Source of the DNA: Burkholderiales bacterium
GTDB lineage: Bacteria > Pseudomonadota > Gammaproteobacteria > Burkholderiales > Casimicrobiaceae
DNA length: 44,549 nucleotides
Reading direction: 5' to 3'
Assembly (NCBI GenBank): GCA_020851255.1
Contig: JADZDA010000019.1
Span: 1-44,549, forward strand
Part shown: in pieces, positions 39,325 to 44,549 of the stretch
How positions within the stretch are numbered: the first letter of the stretch is position 1
Layout of the letters: each line of letters opens with the position of its first letter
Made by a program: the position numbers and the translations under genes
The notes under the pieces: model-generated
The model's input: only the letters and a program-made list of their open reading frames with translations
Told to the model about the DNA's origin: nothing
Databases searched by the model: none

Positions 39325-40527
39325 GTGAGCGCGCCGCTCGCCGGCCTGCGGGTGCTCGACCTGACCCGGCTGCTGCCCGGGCCGGTCTGCACGCTGCACC
39401 TGGCCGACCTGGGAGCCGACGTCGTCAAGGTCGAGGACTGCGGCGCCGGGGACTACGCGCGCACGCTCGGCGCGAAGCCCGGCGACGTGAGCGCGTTCTT
39501 CCGGATGGTCAACCGCAACAAGCGGTCGGTCGCGCTCGACCTCAAGGACCCCCGGGGACGCGAGGCGTTCTTCGCCCTCGCGCGCGGCGCGGACGTCGTC
39601 GTCGAGAGCTTCCGTCCCGGTGTCGTCGCATCGCTGGGCGTCGGCTACGAGCAGGTGCGGGCGATCCGCCCGTCGGTCGTCTACGCGTCGATCTCCGGCT
39701 ACGGACAGACCGGCCCGCGCGCGATGGCCGCCGGACACGACATCGACTACCTCGCCTACGCCGGTATCCTCGACCAGACCGGGTCGCGCGGCGGGCCGCC
39801 CGCGCTCGCGAACCTGCAGATCGCCGACCTCCTGGGCGGCGCCGCGAGCGCGGCGATCGCCATCCTCGCCGCGGTCGTCGGCGCGCGCGCGACCGGGCGC
39901 GGACGCCACGTCGACGTCGCGATGGCCGACGCCTCGCTCGCCCACAACGTGTTCGCGCTGCACGCGCTCGAACAATGGGGCGGAACGCTGCCGCGCGGCG
40001 AGGACCTCCTCACCGGCGGCGTGCCCTGCTACGGCGTCTATCCGACCCGCGACGGCCGGTGGATCGCCGTCGGCGCGCTCGAGCCCAAGTTCTGGCAGGC
40101 GGTCTGCGCGACACTCGGCCGACCGGACCTCGTGCCGGCCGGTCTCGCGTCCGGCGACGAAGGCGCGCGCGTGCGCGCCGAACTCGAACGCGAATTCTCC
40201 GCGCGCAGCCTCGGCGAGTGGGTCGCGCGCTTCGACGGGGTCGACGCCTGCGTCGCGCCGGTCCTGACGCTCGCGGAATCGCTCACCGACCCCCAGTTCG
40301 CCGCGCGCGGCATGATCGTGACCGACGGCGACGGCGCGCGGTCGTACGCGCCGCCGTGGACATTGTCCGATCACGTGTTCCGCGTCGAGCGGGCGCCGCC
40401 CGCGCAGGGCGAGCACACGCACGAGGTGCTCGCCGAGGCCGGACTGGCCGCCGCGTCGGTCGACGCGCTGCTCGCGTCGGGAGCCGCGCGTGCGCCGGAA
40501 CCGCGGGACCGCGCGGCCGACGTCTAG
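39325..40527 (+). CDS. CaiB/BaiF CoA-transferase family protein, AMACR-like
   Basis: Class III CoA-transferase fold protein (400 aa). LAGLRVLDLTRLLPGPVCTLHLADLGADVVKVE is the family opening, followed by RNKRSVALDLKDPRGR. The stretch SGYGQTGPRAMAAGHDIDYLAYAG, with a His ahead of an Asp, resembles alpha-methylacyl-CoA racemases, in which an Asp and a separate upstream His form the base pair. So it may be a racemase for 2-methyl-branched acyl-CoAs rather than a CoA-transferase. The GTG start at 39325 is followed directly by the conserved part. Its stop shares CTAG with the convergent isomerase gene. Confidence 0.85.
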   Translation: MSAPLAGLRVLDLTRLLPGPVCTLHLADLGADVVKVEDCGAGDYARTLGAKPGDVSAFFRMVNRNKRSVALDLKDPRGREAFFALARGADVVVESFRPGVVASLGVGYEQVRAIRPSVVYASISGYGQTGPRAMAAGHDIDYLAYAGILDQTGSRGGPPALANLQIADLLGGAASAAIAILAAVVGARATGRGRHVDVAMADASLAHNVFALHALEQWGGTLPRGEDLLTGGVPCYGVYPTRDGRWIAVGALEPKFWQAVCATLGRPDLVPAGLASGDEGARVRAELEREFSARSLGEWVARFDGVDACVAPVLTLAESLTDPQFAARGMIVTDGDGARSYAPPWTLSDHVFRVERAPPAQGEHTHEVLAEAGLAAASVDALLASGAARAPEPRDRAADV

Positions 40528-41207
40528 CCGGCCGTCCCCACGATCTTCGTGCGCCGCTTCGGTGCCGGCGCGCTGTCCGCCGGCTTGCGCGCGGCGCCGA
40601 CCGGCAGCGCCGACACCCGCGCGTACTCCGGGTCGCTCCAGCGGCAGCCGCCTGCGACGTAGTCGGCCGCCATCTCGGTCGCGTCGTTGCCCCAGAAGAG
40701 CTCGTCGCCGACCGCGAGCGTCGGCACGCCGAACACGCCGCGCGCGATCGCCTCCTCGGTGTTGCGCCGGAGCGCGTCCTTGACCCCGGGCGTCGCGATC
40801 CGCGCGTCGGCATCGGCGATCCCGAGGTCGTGCGTGAGTTCGGCCCACTCGATCGGCAGGTCGGGCAGGCGTCCGTCGCGCCAGACGAAGCGGAAGATCC
40901 GGTGCACGGCGTCGGGTGCGCACTCGCAGGCGATCGCCAGCCGCAGCAGCGGCAGCGGATTGAACGGATGCTCGTGCGGGAACTTGAGCGCGATGCCCTG
41001 CCGCTTCGCCTGCCAGACGACGAACCGGTAGCTGAACGCGCGCTTGCCGTCGATCTCGGCGGGCCCCTTCTGGCCGTGATGGTCGAGGAGCGCCGCGAAG
41101 AGCACCGGCCGGTAGCGGATCGTCATCTTCGGCGGCAGGCCCGCCAGCCGCTCGCTCTGCAGGTAGGCGAACGGCGAGACGAAATCGAAATACCAGTCGA
41201 CGATCAC
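40524..41207 (-). CDS. DsbA-family 2-hydroxychromene-2-carboxylate isomerase-like protein
   Basis: Kappa-class GST/DsbA-fold protein (227 aa). VDWYFDFVSPFAYLQSERL has the Ser of glutathione-dependent HCCA isomerases in place of a CxxC, and GVFGVPTLAVGDELFWGND is the cis-Pro and glutathione-binding end. HCCA isomerase acts in naphthalene breakdown, but no other aromatic genes are here, so the true substrate is unknown. A Lys/Arg/Pro-rich 25-residue tail follows the fold. Starts with GTG in a GTGA overlap with the DUF1289 gene. Last gene of the acyl-CoA cluster. Confidence 0.85.
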   Translation of the reverse strand: MIVDWYFDFVSPFAYLQSERLAGLPPKMTIRYRPVLFAALLDHHGQKGPAEIDGKRAFSYRFVVWQAKRQGIALKFPHEHPFNPLPLLRLAIACECAPDAVHRIFRFVWRDGRLPDLPIEWAELTHDLGIADADARIATPGVKDALRRNTEEAIARGVFGVPTLAVGDELFWGNDATEMAADYVAGGCRWSDPEYARVSALPVGAARKPADSAPAPKRRTKIVGTAG

Positions 41208-41461
41208 GCGCCGCCCCGCCGGCCGCCGCAGGCGAGCGTCCCGTTCGCGTGAGGACTCTCGGCGAACGCCCGCTGCGCGCGCGCGGGCAACCGGGCGATC
41301 ACCGCGCGCCTGCGCTCGTCGTCGAGCCGGCTCCACGACGCGATCTCGTCGAGCGTCCGGAAACAGCCGACGCACAGCCCCAGCGCATCGTCCATGACGC
41401 AGACCGACACGCAGGGCGAGGCGACGCCTGCCGCGGGATCCCCCGCGTCGCCCGCGCTCAC
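41204..41461 (-). CDS. DUF1289 small Cys-rich protein
   Basis: Protein of 85 aa matching DUF1289: SPCVSVCVMDDALGLCVGCFRTLDEIASWSRLDDERRRAVIARLPAR, with four cysteines in CxxxC and CxxC pairs that could hold zinc or an Fe-S centre. The function is unknown. Both ends are in GTGA overlaps (with mvaB before, the isomerase after). The start is GTG at 41461; the first 17 residues before SPC are low-complexity. Confidence 0.87.
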   Translation of the reverse strand: MSAGDAGDPAAGVASPCVSVCVMDDALGLCVGCFRTLDEIASWSRLDDERRRAVIARLPARAQRAFAESPHANGTLACGGRRGGA

Positions 41462-42399
41462 GCAGGCGTCCCGATGCCCGACGGCGCGTCCCTGGCGTCG
41501 AGCGCGCGCGCCACGCGCGAATTCGTCGGCCGGCCCAGGTGGCCGGACACCATCCGGCCGGCCGCGCGCAGCTTCGCGAGATCGATCCCGGTGGCGATCC
41601 CCAGCCCGTGCAGCAGGTAGACGACGTCCTCGGTCGCGACGTTGCCGGTCGCGCCCTTCGCGTACGGACAGCCCCCCAGCCCCGCGACGCTCGCGTCGAA
41701 CGTCGAAACGCCGAGTTCGAGGCAGGCGTAGACGTTCGCCAGCGCCATGCCGTAGGTGTCGTGGAAATGGCCGCTGACTTCGTCGAGCGGGAACACGGCG
41801 AGCGCCGCCTCCATCGCGCGCTTCACCGCCGTCGGCGTCCCGACGCCGATCGTGTCGGCGACGCCGGCGTGCTGGACGCCGATGTCGCGCATCAGCTTCG
41901 CCACGTAACCGACCGACGCCGGGTCGACGTCGCCCTGGTACGGGCAGCCGACCGCGCAGGAGATCGCGCCGCGCACCCTGATGCCGGCGTCGCGCGCGGC
42001 CTTCGCCACCGGCGCGAAGCGCTCGATCGATTCGGCGATCGAGCAGTTGATGTTCTTCCGCGAGAAAGCCTCGCTGGCGGCGCCGAAGACGACGACCTCG
42101 TCGGCCCCGGCGGCGAGCGCGCCTTCGAATCCCTTCAGGTTCGGCGTGAGGACCGCGTAGGTGACGCCCGGTCGGCGGCGGACGCGCGCCATCACCTGGG
42201 CGGCGTCGGCCATCTGCGGTACCCACTTCGCGGAGACGAACGACGTCGCCTCGACCGACGGGACACCCGCGTCGGCGAGCGCTTCGATCAGCGCGACCTT
42301 GACCTCGGTGGGGACGGTCGCCTTCTCGTTCTGCAGGCCGTCGCGGGGACCGACGTCGACGATGCGCACGCGCGCGGGCAGCCGGCGATCACGTTCCAT
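41458..42399 (-). CDS. mvaB: Hydroxymethylglutaryl-CoA lyase
   Basis: Last step of leucine degradation: HMG-CoA to acetyl-CoA and acetoacetate (313 aa, cytoplasm). IVDVGPRDGLQNEK has the metal-binding Asp and catalytic Arg, GHFHDTYGMALAN the metal His pair (211, 213), and GLGGCPYAKGATGN the active-site Cys244. Intact and of normal length. Follows the GhrA-like gene by two bases. The nearby carboxylase alpha subunit supports a leucine/isovalerate role (liuE). Confidence 0.95.
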   Translation of the reverse strand: MERDRRLPARVRIVDVGPRDGLQNEKATVPTEVKVALIEALADAGVPSVEATSFVSAKWVPQMADAAQVMARVRRRPGVTYAVLTPNLKGFEGALAAGADEVVVFGAASEAFSRKNINCSIAESIERFAPVAKAARDAGIRVRGAISCAVGCPYQGDVDPASVGYVAKLMRDIGVQHAGVADTIGVGTPTAVKRAMEAALAVFPLDEVSGHFHDTYGMALANVYACLELGVSTFDASVAGLGGCPYAKGATGNVATEDVVYLLHGLGIATGIDLAKLRAAGRMVSGHLGRPTNSRVARALDARDAPSGIGTPA

Positions 42400-42401
42400 G
42401 T

Positions 42402-43322
42402 TCAGTATCCGCGCGCGCGGTCGACGACGCCGGAGACCGGCTCACCGCGCTCGATCGCGGCGATCTTCGCGGCGACCTGGTCGGCCGATTCGGCGATGCG
42501 CGTCAACGCGGACACGTGCGGCGTCATCACGATCCCGGGATGATGCCAGACCGGGTGCTCCGGCGGCAGCGGTTCGGCGCGGTACACGTCGAGCGTCGCC
42601 GAGGCGATGCGCCCCGAATCGAGCGCCGCGACCAGGTCCGCGTCGACGACGAGGTCGCCGCGCCCCGCGTTGACCAGGTGCGCGCCCTCCGGCAGCCACG
42701 ACAGGCGCTCGGCGTCGAGGAGGCCCCGGGTCGCCGGCGTCGACGGCAGCAGCGCGACCGCGACCCGGACCGAGGCGAGGAACGGTCGCAGCGACTCGAT
42801 CCCCGCGTAGACGGCGGCACCGGCGATCGCGTGCGGCGTCCGGCTCCAGGCCGCGAGCGGGAAGCCGAGCACGGTGAGCGTACGCGCCACCGCGCGGCCG
42901 AGCACGCCGGCGCCCAGCAGGCCGACGCGGAAATCGCGCTTGTCGCGCCGCGGCAGCGGAGTCCAGCGTCCGGCCCGCTGCTCGCGCGCGTAGTGTTCGG
43001 CGTCGCGGAACGCGCGCAGCACGGCGAGCGCCGCGTACTCGGCCATCTGCTCGGCCATGCCCGCGTCCTCGAGCCGCAGCACCGGCACGCCGGCCGGCAA
43101 TCCGGGCACGGCGAGCAGCGCGTCCACGCCCGCGCCGAGGTTGAAGATCGCGCGGCGCACCCGCACGCGCGCGAACAGGTCGGCCGGCGCTCTCCAGACC
43201 AGCGCGTAGTCGGCTTCGGGCGGCGCGTCGGGCCAGACCGCGATCGTCGCGCCGGGGAGCCTCGCGGCGAACGCCTCGCGCCAGCGATCGGCGTCGGCGG
43301 CCGCGGCGAGCAGGACTTTCAC
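42402..43322 (-). CDS. GhrA-like glyoxylate/hydroxypyruvate reductase
   Basis: D-2-hydroxyacid dehydrogenase family protein (306 aa). The N-terminal substrate half has FNLGAGVDALL and EDAGMAEQMAEYAALAVL, resembling E. coli GhrA. The NAD(P) half has VGLLGAGVLGRAVARTL, then NAGRGDLVVDADLV with the substrate Arg, DVYRAEPLPPEHPVW and the catalytic His in MTPHVSALT. The GTG start shares GTGA with the carboxylase gene. Its presence inside a leucine-type cluster is unusual; it may reduce a 2-keto acid or serve an unrelated need. Confidence 0.9.
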   Translation of the reverse strand: MKVLLAAAADADRWREAFAARLPGATIAVWPDAPPEADYALVWRAPADLFARVRVRRAIFNLGAGVDALLAVPGLPAGVPVLRLEDAGMAEQMAEYAALAVLRAFRDAEHYAREQRAGRWTPLPRRDKRDFRVGLLGAGVLGRAVARTLTVLGFPLAAWSRTPHAIAGAAVYAGIESLRPFLASVRVAVALLPSTPATRGLLDAERLSWLPEGAHLVNAGRGDLVVDADLVAALDSGRIASATLDVYRAEPLPPEHPVWHHPGIVMTPHVSALTRIAESADQVAAKIAAIERGEPVSGVVDRARGY

Positions 43323-44549
43323 GGGGCGGGCGGGTCCTCGAGGTCGACCAGGTCGGCACCCTCCGAGACGCGGTCGCCGAGCGAGAAATTCACGGCGACG
43401 ACGACGCCGGCCGCGGGGGCGGCGATCGTGTGCTCCATTTTCATCGCCTCCAGCGCGATCAGCGGCGCGCCCCGCTCGACGCGATCGCCGGGCTTCACGT
43501 AGACGGCGACGACGGTGCCGGACATCGGGGCCGCGAGGTGGCCCGCGTGCGGCTCCTCCTCGCCCGCGTGCAGCAGCGGATCGACGAACGCGACGCGACG
43601 CCGCACGCCGTCGCCCGACAGGTGCCGGTACTCGCCCTCGCGGATCACGCTCACGCGCATCCGTCTTCCGCCGGCCTCGACGATCCAGCCGTCGCCATCG
43701 CGCGTCGCGCGCGCGTCGTGCCGCGTTCCGCCCTCGTGGACGCGCAGCGCGTCGGTCGTGCCGGACAAGCCGACGACACGGTGCGTCTCTCCGTCGACGT
43801 AGGTGGTGGTCGCCGAGTGCGCCGAACTCGCCGGCCACCAGGCGTCGCGCGCGTCCCACGGCGAGTGCGGATCGCCGGCGACGCGCGCCGGATGCCGGTC
43901 CGGCGCGCCGGGGCCGTGCAGTTCGTCGACCGCCGCGGCGACCAGCGCCGCGAGCGGCAGCGGCGGCGGCGGCGCGAAGAGCTCGGCGTGGTTCTTGTCG
44001 ATGAGGCCGGTGTCGAGGCGCGCGCCGGCGAACGCCGGATGGGCGACCGTGCGCTCGAGGAAGCCGATGTTCGTCGTCGGTCCGACGACGGCGCAGCGCG
44101 CGAGGGCGTCGAGCAGCGTCGAGCGGGCGTTTTCGCGGTCCTCGCCCCAGACGACGAGCTTCGCGAGCATCGGGTCGTACCACGGCGAGACTTCGTCGCC
44201 GGCGGCGAAACCGGTGTCGACGCGGACCCGGTCGGTCGGCTCGGGCATCCGCCAGTGGACGATGCGTCCGATCGACGGCAGGAAGCCGCGGTCCGGATCC
44301 TCGGCGTACAGGCGCGCCTCGATCGCGTGACCCCGGATCGCGATCTCGTGCTGCGCGAGCGGCAGCCGGCCGCCGGCCGCGACCAGGAGCTGCCACTCGA
44401 CGAGGTCGAGGCCGGTGATCATCTCGGTGACCGGATGCTCGACCTGCAGCCGCGTGTTCATCGCCATGAAATAGAACCGGCCGTCCTGCTCGGCGATGAA
44501 CTCGACGGTGCCGGCGCCGACGTAGCCGATCGCCTTCGCCGCGGCGACC
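43319..44549 (-). CDS. Acyl-CoA carboxylase biotin-containing alpha subunit, C-terminal part
   Basis: Biotin carboxylase/biotin carrier fusion; 410 codons are visible and the N-terminus lies beyond the right edge (family about 650-670 aa). The visible part has the end of the ATP-grasp domain (FYFMAMNTRLQVEHPVTEMITGLDLVEWQL), the biotin-carboxylase C region with GHAIEARLYAEDP, a linker domain, and the carrier with biotinylation Lys in LEAMKMEH. With HMG-CoA lyase downstream it is most likely the methylcrotonyl-CoA carboxylase subunit (liuD/mccA), though propionyl- or geranyl-CoA carboxylase is possible. Depends on biotin, whose operon is in the same window. Confidence 0.92.
   Translation of the reverse strand, partial: VAAAKAIGYVGAGTVEFIAEQDGRFYFMAMNTRLQVEHPVTEMITGLDLVEWQLLVAAGGRLPLAQHEIAIRGHAIEARLYAEDPDRGFLPSIGRIVHWRMPEPTDRVRVDTGFAAGDEVSPWYDPMLAKLVVWGEDRENARSTLLDALARCAVVGPTTNIGFLERTVAHPAFAGARLDTGLIDKNHAELFAPPPPLPLAALVAAAVDELHGPGAPDRHPARVAGDPHSPWDARDAWWPASSAHSATTTYVDGETHRVVGLSGTTDALRVHEGGTRHDARATRDGDGWIVEAGGRRMRVSVIREGEYRHLSGDGVRRRVAFVDPLLHAGEEEPHAGHLAAPMSGTVVAVYVKPGDRVERGAPLIALEAMKMEHTIAAPAAGVVVAVNFSLGDRVSEGADLVDLEDPPAP

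Overview
The window is a gene-dense stretch of very GC-rich (about 70%) chromosome from a Gram-negative bacterium, most likely a betaproteobacterium. The clues are a Burkholderiales-style 16-stranded porin, a cytochrome c oxidase subunit II with a fused cytochrome c domain, the order rhodanese-grxC-secB-gpsA, a complete bioB-F-H-C-D run, Coq7 (ubiquinone) and LPS genes. The order within the class cannot be fixed from sequence alone. I see no rRNA, tRNA, CRISPR array, insertion sequence, integrase or phage gene.

Layout: 1-2334 (minus) is the start of an aa3/caa3-type oxidase operon: DUF2244 protein, ctaC/coxB and the N-terminal third of ctaD, which runs off the left edge. 2583-7174 (minus) is a biotin operon. 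7272-8509 (plus) holds comF and trmL. 8522-11285 (minus) holds rhodanese-grxC-secB-SH3 protein-gpsA. 11413-16100 (plus) holds gpmI, a ctpA-type peptidase, a MoeB/ThiF-type E1 enzyme and a Tat-signal DUF4864 protein. 16157-18629 (minus) holds argB, slmA and an unrecognised secreted protein. 18777-27580 (plus) is a tightly coupled LPS core cluster: three GT9 and two GT4 glycosyltransferases, MsbA and an O-antigen ligase. It converges with a second LPS unit, 27614-30492 (minus), made of a WecA-like initiating transferase and a WbpM/CapD-like dehydratase. A 418-bp AT-rich regulatory region separates that unit from a porin gene (30911-32011), which ends in an excellent intrinsic terminator. Then follow coq7, a minus-strand run slt - NAD(P)-binding protein - cca, the purE/purK pair and a CaiB/AMACR-family gene. 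Last is a minus-strand cluster (40524-44549) with a biotin-dependent acyl-CoA carboxylase alpha subunit (cut by the right edge), a GhrA-like reductase, HMG-CoA lyase, a DUF1289 protein and a kappa-GST-like isomerase; this looks like a leucine/isovalerate degradation unit.

The themes are respiration, biotin synthesis and use (bio operon and a biotin carboxylase subunit), envelope building (LPS, porin, lytic transglycosylase, processing peptidase, SecB, SlmA) and basic metabolism. Gene junctions are strikingly tight: twelve neighbouring pairs share a 4-base GTGA, ATGA or TTGA start/stop overlap. I found no convincing undescribed defence or mobile system. The items most worth a second look are the porin/wecA intergenic region, the divergent third GT9 protein, candidate leaderless starts, an FNR-like box before the oxidase operon, and the composition of the acyl-CoA cluster. 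All functions are inferred from sequence and family knowledge; no database search was run.
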